Source of the DNA: Azomonas agilis
GTDB lineage: Bacteria; Pseudomonadota; Gammaproteobacteria; Pseudomonadales; Pseudomonadaceae
NCBI RefSeq assembly: GCF_007830255.1
Contig: NZ_VLKG01000002.1
Coordinates: 424,672 to 488,671, forward strand
Reading direction: 5' to 3'
Length of the DNA stretch: 64,000 nucleotides
Part shown: in pieces, positions 29,331 through 41,381 of the stretch
Position numbering within the stretch: the first letter of the stretch is position 1
Layout: every line of letters starts with the position of its first letter
Notes under the pieces: generated by a model
The model's database searches: none
What the model was told of the DNA's origin: nothing
The model's input: only the letters and a program-made list of their open reading frames with translations
Position numbers and translations under genes: made by a program

Positions 29331-31160
29331 ATGATGCATCCCCGTGTCCTTGAAGTGACTGAACGCCTGATTGAACGCAGCCGTGCTACCCGCCAAAGCT
29401 ACCTAAGCTTAATTCAGCGTGCCGCTGAATCCGGCCCGCAGCGGGGGCATTTGCAGTGTGCCAACTTTGCCCACGGTGTTGCCTCCTGCGATAGCAGCGA
29501 CAAACAACGCCTGCGGCTGATGGACTCCGCCAACGTAGCCATTGTCACCGCCTACAATGATATGCTTTCAGCCCACCAACCCTATGCCCATTATCCTGAG
29601 CGTATCAAACAGGTACTGCGTGATATTGGGTCTGTGGGGCAGGTGGCTGGGGGCGTTCCGGCTATGTGCGATGGTGTAACCCAGGGTGAGCCGGGCATGG
29701 AGTTAGCCTTGGCTAGCCGTGAAGTGATCGCCTTATCTACGGCGATAGCGCTATCGCATAATATGTTTGATGCAGCTTTGTATTTAGGTATTTGCGACAA
29801 GATCGTTCCCGGGCTACTGATGGGGGCGTTGCGCTTTGGTCACTTGCCCGCAGTATTTTTGCCTAGTGGCCCTATGCTGTCTGGGCTATCTAATAAAGAA
29901 AAAGCTGATGTACGCCAACGCTATGCTGAAGGTAAAGCCAGTCGTGACGAGCTGTTAGAGTCAGAGATGAAGGCTTATCACGGTGCGGGAACCTGTACCT
30001 TCTACGGTACTGCTAACACTAATCAGATGCTGATGGAGGTGATGGGCTTGCACTTACCCGGCTCCTCCTTCGTCAACCCCGACACCCCGCTACGCCATTT
30101 ATTGACCGATGAAGCGACACGGCAAGTCACCCGCCTAACCCAACAAGGTGGCCAGTTTATGCCGCTGGGACAACTGGTGGATGAGCGGGTAATCATCAAT
30201 TCGGTAGTGGCTTTGCACGCTACGGGAGGCTCCACCAACCATACCTTGCACCTTCCGGCGATGGCGCAAGCGGCGGGTATTCAACTGACGTGGCAGGATA
30301 TGGCCGATCTGTCCGAGGTTGTGCCCAGCTTGACCCGAGTTTATCCCAACGGTAAAGCGGATATTAACCACTTCCAAGCGGCAGGTGGGGTAGCCTTCTT
30401 AGTGCGAGAACTCTTGGATGCTGGTTTATTGCACGAAGACGTAGAAACCGTGGTTGGGCGTGGGCTGCGTCGCTACACCCAAGAACCCTTTATCGACGGC
30501 GAACAACTGGTGTGGCGCGATGGCCCACAACAGAGCTTAGATGAGCAGATTTTACGCCCTGCGACTAACCCCTTCTCCCCTGAGGGCGGCTTACGGGTCA
30601 TGAGCGGCAATCTGGGACGCGGAGTGATGAAGGTTTCTGCGGTCGCTCCTGAGCATCAAGTGGTTGAGGCACCGGCCCGTGTGTTTGAAGACCAACAAGC
30701 TTTGGCTGAGGCTTTCAAAGCCGGTGAGTTGGAGCGAGATTTTGTAGCGGTAGTGCGTTTCCAAGGGCCACGTAGCAACGGTATGCCGGAATTACACAAA
30801 TTAACCCCTTACTTGGGCGTGCTCCAAGACCGAGGCTTTAAAGTGGCTTTGGTGACGGATGGGCGTATGTCGGGTGCTTCTGGCAAAGTCCCAGCAGCCA
30901 TACACCTATGCCCGGAAGCCATTGACGGTGGGATTTTAGCCAAGGTGCAGGATGGCGATCTGATCCGTGTGGACGGCCAGAAGGGCATACTTGAGGTTTT
31001 GGTGGATACGGCTGAACTGGAACGCCGTCCTGTAATAGCGCCCAGTCATCTGGGTGAGATTGGTTGCGGGCGTGAGCTTTTTGCCTTTATGCGCGCGGCG
31101 TTCAGCTCCGCCGAACAGGGAGCTAGCGTATTTACGGCCAGTCTTAAATCCTTGCACTAA
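29331..31160 (+). CDS. edd: Phosphogluconate dehydratase
   Basis: A 609-residue IlvD/Edd enzyme that dehydrates 6-phosphogluconate to KDPG, the first unique ED step. Iron-sulfur-cluster cysteines lie in [32 protein letters not shown] and [16 protein letters not shown]. The late [20 protein letters not shown] motif is also present. Full family length. Two consecutive ATGs exist; GGAG suits either. Confidence 0.95.
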   Translation: MMHPRVLEVTERLIERSRATRQSYLSLIQRAAESGPQRGHLQCANFAHGVASCDSSDKQRLRLMDSANVAIVTAYNDMLSAHQPYAHYPERIKQVLRDIGSVGQVAGGVPAMCDGVTQGEPGMELALASREVIALSTAIALSHNMFDAALYLGICDKIVPGLLMGALRFGHLPAVFLPSGPMLSGLSNKEKADVRQRYAEGKASRDELLESEMKAYHGAGTCTFYGTANTNQMLMEVMGLHLPGSSFVNPDTPLRHLLTDEATRQVTRLTQQGGQFMPLGQLVDERVIINSVVALHATGGSTNHTLHLPAMAQAAGIQLTWQDMADLSEVVPSLTRVYPNGKADINHFQAAGGVAFLVRELLDAGLLHEDVETVVGRGLRRYTQEPFIDGEQLVWRDGPQQSLDEQILRPATNPFSPEGGLRVMSGNLGRGVMKVSAVAPEHQVVEAPARVFEDQQALAEAFKAGELERDFVAVVRFQGPRSNGMPELHKLTPYLGVLQDRGFKVALVTDGRMSGASGKVPAAIHLCPEAIDGGILAKVQDGDLIRVDGQKGILEVLVDTAELERRPVIAPSHLGEIGCGRELFAFMRAAFSSAEQGASVFTASLKSLH

Positions 31161-31232
31161 AGCTGCTCTATTCCCCAGCGCAAGGCTGCATTGGCCGCCA
31201 GCGCCTCTAAAATCCTTGACGGAATAATCCTT

Positions 31233-31264
31233 GAGGATGTGGACATATAAGTGTCCATGTCCTC
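31233..31264. other. 13-bp hairpin downstream of edd
   Basis: GAGGATGTGGACA and TGTCCATGTCCTC pair around a 6-nt loop; the two non-Watson-Crick positions are G-U pairs in RNA. No T-run follows, so it is not a standard terminator. It may protect the edd mRNA end. The surrounding 397-bp gap before the GH13 gene otherwise holds only the regulatory region. Confidence 0.4.
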
Positions 31265-31344
31265 GGACGGGGGATGTTCGTGCCGAGGTTATCTCTTTAA
31301 GCCCAGAACTAATGGCGCTGCCTCCAGCAGTTGAATATTAAATG

Positions 31345-31421
31345 TTGTTTTATTGCAAATATTTTTGGTGTTAAGTGTATTTATATATGCTATATAAGTA
31401 TTGTTGTTTGTAATAAAACAA
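31345..31421 (+). promoter_or_regulatory. Paired HexR-type operators before the GH13 gene
   Basis: TTGTTTTATTGCAA (31345-31358) and TTGTAATAAAACAA (31408-31421) are 63 bp apart. The second is the exact reverse complement of the core before glk. Candidate promoter elements between them are TTAAGT (31371) and TATAAG (31393). This suggests the exported glucosidase is co-regulated with the ED genes. Confidence 0.68.
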
Positions 31422-31557
31422 TAAATACATCGGCTTGAGGCTACTAAACCTTGTGAGGTGATTCATCCTTCTGGTCTGAATGTATTGAAGAAATTATAGG
31501 GCGTAAGAGACGCGCCCACAGCTTGCTTACCCATAATCCTAACAATAGGAAGCTTGT

Positions 31558-33291
31558 ATGTTTCGTCGTAAATTTCTGACTACGGCTCTTGCGACTGCGG
31601 TCGCTTTATCCATCTCTTCCCTTTACGGAAGTGCCTACGCAGCTAACTTACAACCTACCCAACCCAAGGAAGATTGGGCTCGTGACTCAGTAATTTACCA
31701 AATTTACCCACGCTCTTTTGCCGATAGCGATGGTGATGGTATTGGTGATCTACCGGGTATCGTCTCGCGGCTGTCCTATTTGGATAAGCTGGGTGTAGAT
31801 GCACTCTGGCTATCGCCCTTCTATAAATCACCTCAAGCCGACGCTGGTTACGACGTGGCCGATTATCGGTTGGTTGATCCGATGTTTGGCAGCAATGAAG
31901 ACTTCGAGCGTCTACTGAAGGAAAGCCATGCGCGGGGTATGAAGGTGATCGTAGACCTAGTCCCCAACCACACTTCCGACGAACATGCTTGGTTTCAAGC
32001 AGCATTGAAGGCCAAACCCGGTAGCCCCGAACGCGCTCGTTATATTTTTCGTGATGGCCGTGGTGAGAACGGTGAGCTGCCGCCCAACAATTGGCCGAGC
32101 GTGTTTGGTCAGTCGGCGTGGGATCGAGTACCGGGCGAAAAGCAATGGTATTTGCACTTATTTGACAGCAAGCAACCCGATCTGAACTGGGAAAATCCGG
32201 TGGTGCGCGCCGAGTTCGAGCAGGTACTACGTTTCTGGCTGGATCGCGGCGTGGATGGCTTTCGGATTGATGTGGCACATGGCTTGATTAAAGAGCCGAA
32301 AATGGCCGATTTGGTGATAGAAGAAGGTCGGGAGAACGCTGGTGCTCTGGTCGGCCCCATGTGGGATCAGGAGGGTGTGCATGAGATCTACCGCTCATGG
32401 CGCAAAATTCTCGACGAATATCCAGGTCAGCGGATTATGGTGGCTGAGGCTTGGGTCAGTCCGCGTGAACGACTGGCTCAGTACATTCGTTCTGATGAGA
32501 TGGATCAAGCCTTTAACTTCGACTATCTGATGACCCAATGGGATGCGACTGCGTTCAAGAATGTTATCGACAGTTCGATAGCCTTAACTACTACGGTGAA
32601 GGCTCCGACTACTTGGGTGACTTCCAACCACGATGTGGTACGTGCGCCCTCGCGTTACGGCTATAGCCTGAAAGACCAAGGTAAGTATGCTCTGCCCGGT
32701 AATGGCATTGGCCCCAATACTCCGCAGCCGGATGAGGCACTAGGCCTGCGTCGCGCTCGTGCTTTGGCCATGTTGACCTTAGCCTTACCCGGTTCGACCT
32801 ACATCTATCAGGGGGAGGAGCTAGGCTTACCTGAGCACACCACCATGGAAGATAAATACCGTCAAGATCCTATGTTCCTGCGTACTAAGGGTGAAGAAAT
32901 CGGGCGTGACGGTTGCCGTGTCCCTCTACCTTGGAAAGCTGATGCGCCATCGTTCGGCTTTGGCCCAAGCAACAAAACTTGGCTACCTCAGCCTGCTTCG
33001 TATGCAGGTTATGCAGTAGATCGCCAAGAGAAGCAGTCTGATTCCACCCTGAACCTGTATCGGAATCTTCTGAAGCTGCGTCACGAGCATAGGTTAGGTG
33101 ACGGCAAGTTACACTGGGTTGAAGCCGATAAGGACGTGCTGGCCTTCGATAATGGGGATATTCGTGTCGTAATCAATCTGGGAGAACAGACTGCGGCGTT
33201 ACCCAGCGGTAGCCAGGTACTGCTATCCAGCGAAGCCTTACCTGAGGCAGGCAAGCTTCCAGCTAGTACAGCAGTGTGGCTAAAGCGCTAA
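31558..33291 (+). CDS. Exported GH13 alpha-glucosidase
   Basis: A 577-residue glycoside hydrolase with a signal peptide ending near residue 28 (SLYGSAYA). It carries the GH13 conserved regions: VDLVPNHTSDEHAWF (region I), DGFRIDVAH with the nucleophile Asp near 237 (II), MVAEAW with the acid Glu near 296 (III) and SNHDVVR with the stabilising Asp near 358 (IV). QPDLNWENPVVR is typical of alpha-glucosidases and sucrose or isomaltulose hydrolases. Export is unusual for this subgroup, which is often cytoplasmic. With the LamB-like porin, MFS carriers and fructokinase downstream, periplasmic hydrolysis of a disaccharide such as sucrose or maltose is a sensible inference. Confidence 0.88.
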   Translation: MFRRKFLTTALATAVALSISSLYGSAYAANLQPTQPKEDWARDSVIYQIYPRSFADSDGDGIGDLPGIVSRLSYLDKLGVDALWLSPFYKSPQADAGYDVADYRLVDPMFGSNEDFERLLKESHARGMKVIVDLVPNHTSDEHAWFQAALKAKPGSPERARYIFRDGRGENGELPPNNWPSVFGQSAWDRVPGEKQWYLHLFDSKQPDLNWENPVVRAEFEQVLRFWLDRGVDGFRIDVAHGLIKEPKMADLVIEEGRENAGALVGPMWDQEGVHEIYRSWRKILDEYPGQRIMVAEAWVSPRERLAQYIRSDEMDQAFNFDYLMTQWDATAFKNVIDSSIALTTTVKAPTTWVTSNHDVVRAPSRYGYSLKDQGKYALPGNGIGPNTPQPDEALGLRRARALAMLTLALPGSTYIYQGEELGLPEHTTMEDKYRQDPMFLRTKGEEIGRDGCRVPLPWKADAPSFGFGPSNKTWLPQPASYAGYAVDRQEKQSDSTLNLYRNLLKLRHEHRLGDGKLHWVEADKDVLAFDNGDIRVVINLGEQTAALPSGSQVLLSSEALPEAGKLPASTAVWLKR

Positions 33292-33393
33292 AATTTTAAA
33301 ACTTTTGGGCATAAGTTAAGGCATGGGTGTATCCCTAGGTTGCAACAGCGCCATCCTAGGAGTACGCCCGCTTAATTCTTCAACGGTCTGAGA

Positions 33394-34263
33394 CTAAAGT
33401 GACTCCTTATCATTGGGATAACGGGTCGAGTTTAGGCTCTCCTTGATTTTGCGTAGATGGGGTTGGAAGTCTGCTCCTCGGCGTAAAGTTACCCCAGCAG
33501 CCAGTACATCCAGCACCGTCAGTTGAATAATTCGTGAGGTCATGGGCATATAAATATCCGTGTTCTCAGGCAGAGGAATGTCCAAGCTTAGGGTGCAAAC
33601 CTGAGCTAAGGGTGATCCTGCTGCCGTCAAGCCCAGCACCGAGGCTCCGTTTTTGCGGGCTAACTCTGCTATATCTACCAACTCACGGGTGCGCCCGGTG
33701 TAGGAAATAATTACAAACAAGTCCCCCGTATGGGCCACAGAAGCCAGCATACGCTGCATCAGAACATCGCTGTGGGCCGAAACGGCGAGGTTGAAGCGGA
33801 AAAACTTATGCTGTGCATCCTGCGCCACTGAAGCCGAAGCTCCAAGCCCGAAGAAATGAATTTGGCGTGCTTGTACCAACAAGTCCACGGCTTTATCAAT
33901 GGTCTTGGGGTCTAGCATTTGGTAGGCACTGTCCAGCGAAGCCATGGTGCTGCTGAAGATTTTGCGCGTATAGGCTTCGGGGCTATCGTTGGCCTCTACG
34001 GCACAACTGACGTAAGCGGCACCGCTGGCCAAACTCTGGGCGAGCTGTAGCTTTAACTCAGGGTAACCACTGATCCCAAATGAGCGGCAAAAGCGATTAA
34101 TCGTCGGCTCACTGACCTGAGCGGCCTGGGCCAGCAAAGCAATGCTGTAGCGGGTGGCTTGCTCAGGTGATTGCAAAATGACTTCAGCTACCTTGCGCTC
34201 AGCCTTATTTAGATCTTTTAGGCGCGTTTGAATCCGTTCCAGCAGATTACGAGCATTATCCAT
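33394..34263 (-). CDS. hexR: HexR-type RpiR-family regulator
   Basis: A 289-residue regulator with an N-terminal RpiR helix-turn-helix (residues about 1-77, including [20 protein letters not shown]) and a C-terminal SIS sugar-phosphate domain ([40 protein letters not shown]). It reads closely like Pseudomonas HexR, which represses zwf, edd and gap genes and is released by KDPG. Divergent orientation from eda, and HexR-like boxes at eda, edd, zwf, glk and the GH13 gene, support this. The box at 34350 is 87 bp upstream of its own start and could also mediate autoregulation. Confidence 0.92.
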   Translation of the reverse strand: MDNARNLLERIQTRLKDLNKAERKVAEVILQSPEQATRYSIALLAQAAQVSEPTINRFCRSFGISGYPELKLQLAQSLASGAAYVSCAVEANDSPEAYTRKIFSSTMASLDSAYQMLDPKTIDKAVDLLVQARQIHFFGLGASASVAQDAQHKFFRFNLAVSAHSDVLMQRMLASVAHTGDLFVIISYTGRTRELVDIAELARKNGASVLGLTAAGSPLAQVCTLSLDIPLPENTDIYMPMTSRIIQLTVLDVLAAGVTLRRGADFQPHLRKIKESLNSTRYPNDKESL

Positions 34264-34349
34264 ATCAATTCCTAGGAACAGAGGGCAGTGGCTACTTTAA
34301 CCTAAGCCTTTACAGTCTGTGGAGCGAGCCCGCGCTGTTTTGTGGGATA

Positions 34350-34426
34350 TTGTTTTTATTACATCAAATGTTGATTGATTTGATAAAAAATGCTTTTATT
34401 GATCCGTAGGTGTTGTAAAAAAACAA
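34350..34426. promoter_or_regulatory. Paired HexR-type operators between hexR and eda
   Basis: TTGT-N7-ACAT (34350-34364) and TTGTAAAAAAACAA (34413-34426) start 63 bp apart in the 352-bp divergent region. TTGATT-like -35 candidates (34371-34380) lie between them, with TATTGA at 34397 as a weak -10 toward eda. The remaining leader to the eda ATG, about 190 nt, shows no gene. Confidence 0.62.
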
Positions 34427-34615
34427 AAATCCTAAGCCATTGCTTTATAAGCACCAACGTCTTGGTAACTGCTGTATGCCGACTCTGATCCTTTACGTTT
34501 TTTGGGTAGCGCTATCTTATAGCTTATCCATGCTGCGTATCTCGCTCTGCCAATTCATGGCGCTTTGTGGCAAGGCTGTGAATTTTTCTCATTGCTCCTT
34601 TGAGGACTCACTGAA

Positions 34616-35284
34616 ATGAATAGCCAAGCTCATCCACAGCCTTGTATGGCAGAAAAAACGGCTCTGATCGACCAGTGGTGTCGAAACGCCAAAATTCTGC
34701 CAGTGATCACCATTGAACGGGCCGAAGATATTTTGCCCATGGCCGATGCTATTGCCGCTGGTGGTCTGAACACGCTGGAAATAACCCTGCGCTCTGAATG
34801 GGGTTTGGAAGCCATTCGCCTGTTGCGCGCAGAGCGGCCTCAGATGTGTATTGGGGCCGGTACAGTGTTAGACAACCAAATGCTGCATGAGGCTATCCAA
34901 GTGGGGGCTCAATTTATTGTGACTCCGGGTAGCACACCAGAGCTGCTCCAAGCCGGACGTAACTATTCTGTGCCTTTATTACCCGGTGTGAGCAGTGCCT
35001 CAGGCATTATGCTGGGTTACGCCTTAGGTTATCGGCGTTTCAAACTGTTCCCCGCGGAGATTGCGGGCGGAATTCCTGCGCTTAAAGCGTTCAGCGGCCC
35101 CTTCAACAATATTGCCTTTTGCCCCACTGGGGGGGTTAACCCAGACAACGTCCGGCAGTACATGGCCCAACCCAATGTGATGTGCGTGGGGGGCACTTGG
35201 ATGTTGGAGCGAGCTTGGGTTCAAGCCCGTGATTGGTCTCGCATTCAAACATCCTGCCGTGAAGCCCTTGATGCTTTGAATTGA
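34616..35284 (+). CDS. eda: 2-keto-3-deoxy-6-phosphogluconate aldolase
   Basis: A 222-residue class I aldolase that splits KDPG into pyruvate and glyceraldehyde 3-phosphate. The catalytic Glu lies in NTLEITLRSEWG, GAGTVLD and FIVTPGSTPELLQAG follow, and the Schiff-base Lys is in FKLFPAEIAGG. Full length. It is the first gene of the run eda-pyk-eno-gapN. Confidence 0.95.
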   Translation: MNSQAHPQPCMAEKTALIDQWCRNAKILPVITIERAEDILPMADAIAAGGLNTLEITLRSEWGLEAIRLLRAERPQMCIGAGTVLDNQMLHEAIQVGAQFIVTPGSTPELLQAGRNYSVPLLPGVSSASGIMLGYALGYRRFKLFPAEIAGGIPALKAFSGPFNNIAFCPTGGVNPDNVRQYMAQPNVMCVGGTWMLERAWVQARDWSRIQTSCREALDALN

Positions 35285-35321
35285 TGGCCTGCCGTGATCC
35301 ATTTCTTAAGGACTAAATATT

Positions 35322-36770
35322 ATGCTGCGTAGAACAAAAATTGTGGCTACCCTCGGCCCAGCAACTGAATCTGTGGAAGCCTTAGAAGGGCTGATCCGCG
35401 CCGGAGTAGATGTAGTACGTTTGAATTTTTCCCACGGAAAAGCGGAAGAACACATAGCCCGCGCTACCCGAGTCCGGGAGATTGCGGCGCGTTTAGGTCG
35501 TTTTGTAGCTATCTTGGCTGATTTGCAAGGGCCGAAAATCCGTATCTCGCGCTTTGCCGAAGGTAAGGTACAGCTACAAAAAGGTCAGACCTTTATTCTG
35601 GATGCCCAGTTAGACAAAAACGCCGGTGATGCTACTCAAGTGGGCATCGACTATGAGGCTTTGATTACCGACAGTCAGCCGGGTGACATTCTGCTGCTGG
35701 ATGATGGTCGTGTCGAGTTAAAAACCCTAACCGTAGAAGCCCATCGTTTGATCTGTGAAGTATTGGTAGGCGGGCCTCTATCCAATAACAAAGGCATCAA
35801 CCGCAAAGGCGGCGGCCTTTCCGCTTCCGCCTTGACCGAGAAAGACTGCGAAGACATCAAGACAGCAGCCAGCATGCAGGTCGATTATCTGGCTGTGTCC
35901 TTCCCGCGTGATGCCGCAGACATGCAGTACGCGCGCCGTCTGATGCAAGAGGCGGGTGGTAATGCCGGTCTGGTGGCCAAGATTGAGCGCGCCGAAGCGG
36001 TAGCCGATCCTCAAGTGCTGGACGACATCATTTTAGCCTCTGAGGCCGTGATGGTAGCGCGTGGTGATCTGGGTGTAGAAATCGGCGATGCAGAATTGGT
36101 GGGTGTGCAAAAGCGCATCATTGAGCGCGCCCGGGTGTTGAACCGCGCAGTAATCACGGCGACCCAGATGATGGAAACCATGATTACCCAGTCTCTGCCG
36201 ACCCGTGCCGAAGTCTTTGACGTGGCTAACGCGGTACTGGATGGCACCGATGCGGTAATGCTGTCGGCGGAAACGGCGACCGGTGCTTATCCGGTAGAAA
36301 CCATCGAAGCTATGAACCGCATCATCCTCGGCGCGGAAAAGCACCCGCTGGCGCATCGCTCCAAGCACCGTATGGATCAAGTATTCCACAAAATCGACGA
36401 AACCATCGCGCTCTCAGCTATGTACGCCGCCAACCACCTAGAAGGTGTGGCCGCCATCATCTGTCTGACCGAAAGCGGCGATACCCCACGCCTGATGTCG
36501 CGGATTCGCTCCCATTTGCCGATTTATGCCTTCTCCCCTCATCCTGAAACCCAAAGTCGGGTAGCACTGTTTCGGGGTGTGCACCCTATACCCTTTGATA
36601 CTCAGCGGAAGGGTGAGCCAGACCTAAATGCCAAAGCCGTACAGGAGCTGGTGCAGCGTCATTTGGTGTGTGATAGCGATCTGGTACTGCTGACTAAAGG
36701 TGATGCCTTCAATGCGCCCGGAGGTACCAACACTCTGCACATTTTGTGTGTTGGCGATCTGATTCGTTAA
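35322..36770 (+). CDS. pyk: Pyruvate kinase
   Basis: A 482-residue pyruvate kinase making ATP and pyruvate from phosphoenolpyruvate. It begins [13 protein letters not shown], has [19 protein letters not shown] with the catalytic Lys, [13 protein letters not shown], the family block [11 protein letters not shown] and [13 protein letters not shown]. It looks like the bacterial PykA type. It starts 37 bp after eda and is followed 11 bp later by a small ORF with its own strong ribosome binding site. Confidence 0.94.
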   Translation: MLRRTKIVATLGPATESVEALEGLIRAGVDVVRLNFSHGKAEEHIARATRVREIAARLGRFVAILADLQGPKIRISRFAEGKVQLQKGQTFILDAQLDKNAGDATQVGIDYEALITDSQPGDILLLDDGRVELKTLTVEAHRLICEVLVGGPLSNNKGINRKGGGLSASALTEKDCEDIKTAASMQVDYLAVSFPRDAADMQYARRLMQEAGGNAGLVAKIERAEAVADPQVLDDIILASEAVMVARGDLGVEIGDAELVGVQKRIIERARVLNRAVITATQMMETMITQSLPTRAEVFDVANAVLDGTDAVMLSAETATGAYPVETIEAMNRIILGAEKHPLAHRSKHRMDQVFHKIDETIALSAMYAANHLEGVAAIICLTESGDTPRLMSRIRSHLPIYAFSPHPETQSRVALFRGVHPIPFDTQRKGEPDLNAKAVQELVQRHLVCDSDLVLLTKGDAFNAPGGTNTLHILCVGDLIR

Positions 36771-36781
36771 GGAGGTTTGCC

Positions 36782-38234
<1,453 letters not shown>

Positions 38235-38259
38235 CCCCACACCTTTGAGACTAACCGCT

Positions 38260-39885
38260 ATGAGCCAAGAATCTCGTCTGCATAACCTGTTTCCTAAAGC
38301 CAACGAAATTCCCGAAGTCTTTCGTTTAGGCAATCCTATTGAACAGCGCGAATACCTGATTGAGGGCGAATTGTGCCGTTGGGAGGGCGCTTTAGCGACC
38401 GTCTACAGCCCTGTTTACCTCAACACGCCCCAAGGTGATCAACAGGTAGTCTTAGGCAGCACGCCCTTGCTGGATGCCAAAGCCGCTTTAAGTGCGCTGG
38501 ATGCTGCGGTGCAAGCCTATGACAACGGTCAAGGCTTCTGGCCAACCCGTTCCGTTGCCGAACGCATTCAGCACGTTGAAGCCTTTTTAGGTCGTATGCG
38601 TGAACAACGTGACACCGTGGTCAAGCTGCTGATGTGGGAAATCGGCAAAAACCTGAAGGACTCAGAAAAGGAATTTGACCGTACCTGCGACTACATCCTC
38701 GACACTATTCAGGCACTAAAAGAACTGGATCGTCGCTCCAGTCGCTTTGAGCTGGAGCAGGGCACACTGGGCCAGATTCGCCGCGTGCCGCTGGGCGTGG
38801 TGCTGTGCATGGGGCCTTACAATTACCCACTGAATGAAACCTTCACTACCCTGATTCCGGCCCTGATTATGGGCAATACGGTGATCTTTAAACCGGCGAA
38901 GTTCGGGGTATTGCTGATCCGTCCGTTGCTGGAAGCCTTCCGTGACAGTTTTCCAGCAGGTGTCATCAACATTATCTACGGCGATGGCCGCGAAACCGTT
39001 AGCCCCTTGATGAGCAGCGGTAAGATTGATGTGTTCGCCTTTATCGGCACTAATAAAGTGGCCAGCGATTTGAAGAAGCTGCACCCTCGTCCCCATCGTC
39101 TGCGAGCTGTATTGGGATTGGATGCTAAAAACCCTGGCATTGTGCTACCCGAAGTGGATCTGGATAACGCAGTCAACGAGGCCATCACCGGTGCGCTGTC
39201 CTTTAATGGCCAACGCTGCACTGCTTTGAAAATCCTGTTTGTACACGAATCCATCGCGGACTCTTTCCTAGAGAAATTCAACCAGAAACTGGCTGCCCTT
39301 AAGCCCGGTATGCCTTGGGATACTGGAGTAGCGCTAACTCCATTACCTGAGTTGGGCAAACCGGATTACTTACAGTCACTGGTTTCGGATGCTCTAGCCA
39401 AAGGTGCTCGCATCACTAATCCGGGCGGCGGCGAAGTGCGGGAAAGCTTCTTCTATCCTGCGGTGCTCTATCCCGTCACCCCAGAGATGCGTCTGTATCA
39501 AGAAGAGCAATTTGGCCCCTTGATTCCTGTGGTGCCTTACCGCGATCTGCACACTGTCATCAACTATGTGCGCGAGTCCGACTATGGTCAGCAACTGAGC
39601 CTCTTTGGTACTAATCCGCAGCAGATCGGCTTATTGGTGGATGCTTTTGCCAATCAGGTAGGGCGTATCAACATCAATACTCAATGCCAGCGCGGGCCAG
39701 ACAGTTTCCCCTTCAATGGCCGCAAAAACTCGGCAGAAGGCACTTTGTCAGTGCATGACGCTCTGCGGGTGTTTTCAATTCGTACGCTAGTGGCTACCAA
39801 GTTCCAGGCAGATAACAAACAGTTGATTAGTGACATCATTCACAACCGTCACTCCGGTTTTATCAGTACAGACTATCTGTTCTGA
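38260..39885 (+). CDS. gapN: NADP-dependent non-phosphorylating glyceraldehyde-3-phosphate dehydrogenase
   Basis: A 541-residue aldehyde dehydrogenase of the GapN group, oxidising glyceraldehyde 3-phosphate directly to 3-phosphoglycerate with NADPH formation. It shows MGPYNYPLNETFTTLIPALI with the catalytic Asn, TVIFKPAKFG for the cofactor, FIGTNKVAS, and the nucleophile Cys in SFNGQRCTALKILFV. Where most aldehyde dehydrogenases have a general-base Glu (LELGGK), this reads VLGLDAKNPGIVL with Asp. The length is greater than in typical GapN (about 475). It lies 25 bp after eno. The ATG at 38260 is used. Confidence 0.85.
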   Translation: MSQESRLHNLFPKANEIPEVFRLGNPIEQREYLIEGELCRWEGALATVYSPVYLNTPQGDQQVVLGSTPLLDAKAALSALDAAVQAYDNGQGFWPTRSVAERIQHVEAFLGRMREQRDTVVKLLMWEIGKNLKDSEKEFDRTCDYILDTIQALKELDRRSSRFELEQGTLGQIRRVPLGVVLCMGPYNYPLNETFTTLIPALIMGNTVIFKPAKFGVLLIRPLLEAFRDSFPAGVINIIYGDGRETVSPLMSSGKIDVFAFIGTNKVASDLKKLHPRPHRLRAVLGLDAKNPGIVLPEVDLDNAVNEAITGALSFNGQRCTALKILFVHESIADSFLEKFNQKLAALKPGMPWDTGVALTPLPELGKPDYLQSLVSDALAKGARITNPGGGEVRESFFYPAVLYPVTPEMRLYQEEQFGPLIPVVPYRDLHTVINYVRESDYGQQLSLFGTNPQQIGLLVDAFANQVGRININTQCQRGPDSFPFNGRKNSAEGTLSVHDALRVFSIRTLVATKFQADNKQLISDIIHNRHSGFISTDYLF

Positions 39886-39943
39886 TTGATGGGGTGAACG
39901 CCTATACCGTCCGTTTGACCTCGGATGTTGTGAATACCTAAAG

Positions 39944-39988
39944 CCCTTTGGCTAAAGGGAAACCTAGCGCTATCAAAGAGATAGCGCT
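39944..39988 (+). other. Two hairpins between gapN and the porin gene
   Basis: CCCTTT/AAAGGG (39944-39959) and AGCGCTATC/GATAGCGCT (39966-39988, 5-nt loop) are adjacent stem-loops. Neither is followed by a T-run. They may stabilise or separate the gapN and porin messages. No other signal is seen in this 203-bp gap. Confidence 0.45.
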
Positions 39989-40088
39989 GTCTAAAACGCT
40001 CGGCCCTTACCATGTAACAGTCTGGGCGGGGGCATTTCAAAGACAGCGCTTTAACCCAAAAATAATAATAAGTTGGGATAGATCTATC

Positions 40089-41330
40089 ATGTTCATTTCA
40101 TTAAGACATCTACCGCTAACAGCCTATGGATTATCAACGATTTTGTGCTGTATGGCCCCCAATGCCTTAGCGGCTGATTTCAGCGGCTATTACCGCCTTG
40201 GGGCGGGCGGTACTACCAAGGGAGGCACACAGTCCTGCTTTCAACTACCGGGAGCACCCTCTAAATACCGTTTGGGTAACGAGTGTGAGCAGTGGAGTGA
40301 GCTGGCTTGGACTCAGGAGTTTGCTCAATTGGGGGATGGTTCAACCATTAGCGGCATGGCGATGGGCGGCTTCTATAACCCCATAGGACATATGCCTAAG
40401 TTTAAAGACTCTAACGAACATGGCGGGGGCTCTTCACGTTTTCAACAACTGTTCGTGGAGTGGAAGAATGCTGCTGTACTTAATGGCGGTAACTTCTGGC
40501 TCGGTCGTCGTTACTACAAGCGAAACGACATTCATATGACCGACTTTTATTACTGGAACCAAAGTGCTACTGGCTTTGGTTTTGATGAGGTGCCTATTGG
40601 GGATCTGCGCTACAGCTACGTTTTTTCACGCAAAGACAGCTATTGGCAAAATCCCTATGTGAACCGCCATGACTTCAACATCAATGGTTTTAAAACCAAT
40701 CCAGGTGGTGAAGTACAGTTAGGAATCAGCTATCTGCAAGAGCCCGGTGGCAGCGATAAGCACAGCGGTTGGGCGGTTAGCGTTCAACATAAGCAAGCGG
40801 GCTTTTTGGGCGGAAAGTTCAACACTTTTGCCGTGCAGTACGGTGAAGGCCCAGGCACAGGCTTGGGTTATACCGGCAACACCAATCTGGACAAAGAGAA
40901 TAAAAGCTGGCGCGTGGTGGAGTACTTCGATTGGCAGACCACCAAACGCTTCGGGGGCCAATTTCAGGTGGTATACCAAAAAGATGTGCGCCCTGATGGT
41001 GATAACGCACGTTGGCTGTCTATGGGGGTAAGGCCGGTTTATGCCTTGACAGAACAGTTCAAGCTCGCTGCTGAAGTGGGCCATGACCAGATCAAGGCTA
41101 CGGATGGCACACGCAAGCTGACCAAATTCACCATTGCTCCGACTTGGTCTCCCGGTGGCATGGGCTTTTGGGAGCGTCCCGAAATTCGCCTGTATTACAC
41201 CTACGCCGTGTGGAACCGTGCTGCCCAGCGTGCCGCCGATCCCGATACAACGCTGTCGCGTACGGGGGCCTTTGGCTCAGATCGTCACGGGGGAAATTTT
41301 GGCATTCAAGCCGAGTACTGGTGGAAGTAA
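40089..41330 (+). CDS. LamB-like maltoporin family outer membrane protein
   Basis: A 413-residue outer membrane porin with a signal peptide ending near residue 28 (APNALAA). It reads like LamB: FSGYYRLGAGGTTKGGTQSC, QLPGAPSKYRLGNECE, WLGRRYYKRNDIHMTDFYYW, the C-terminal ERPEIRLYYTYAVWN and the final FGIQAEYWWK with a terminal aromatic-rich strand. LamB porins conduct maltodextrins or other sugars. Inserted between gapN and gpmI, it likely admits the substrate of the exported glucosidase. I used the ATG at 40089; a long in-frame upstream extension has no signal-peptide character. Confidence 0.87.
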   Translation: MFISLRHLPLTAYGLSTILCCMAPNALAADFSGYYRLGAGGTTKGGTQSCFQLPGAPSKYRLGNECEQWSELAWTQEFAQLGDGSTISGMAMGGFYNPIGHMPKFKDSNEHGGGSSRFQQLFVEWKNAAVLNGGNFWLGRRYYKRNDIHMTDFYYWNQSATGFGFDEVPIGDLRYSYVFSRKDSYWQNPYVNRHDFNINGFKTNPGGEVQLGISYLQEPGGSDKHSGWAVSVQHKQAGFLGGKFNTFAVQYGEGPGTGLGYTGNTNLDKENKSWRVVEYFDWQTTKRFGGQFQVVYQKDVRPDGDNARWLSMGVRPVYALTEQFKLAAEVGHDQIKATDGTRKLTKFTIAPTWSPGGMGFWERPEIRLYYTYAVWNRAAQRAADPDTTLSRTGAFGSDRHGGNFGIQAEYWWK

Positions 41331-41381
41331 AACCCCAGAACCCCCCGTCATTTTGTTCACTGCCTGAAGGAGATAAAAGTC

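Noticed and set aside
31655..32278. 207-codon minus-strand frame opposite the GH13 gene
   Set aside because: It is a shadow of strong codon bias in the GH13 gene. No domain is visible.
39948..40088. N-terminal extension of the LamB-like porin
   Set aside because: It would bury the signal peptide; the ATG at 40089 directly precedes a normal one.
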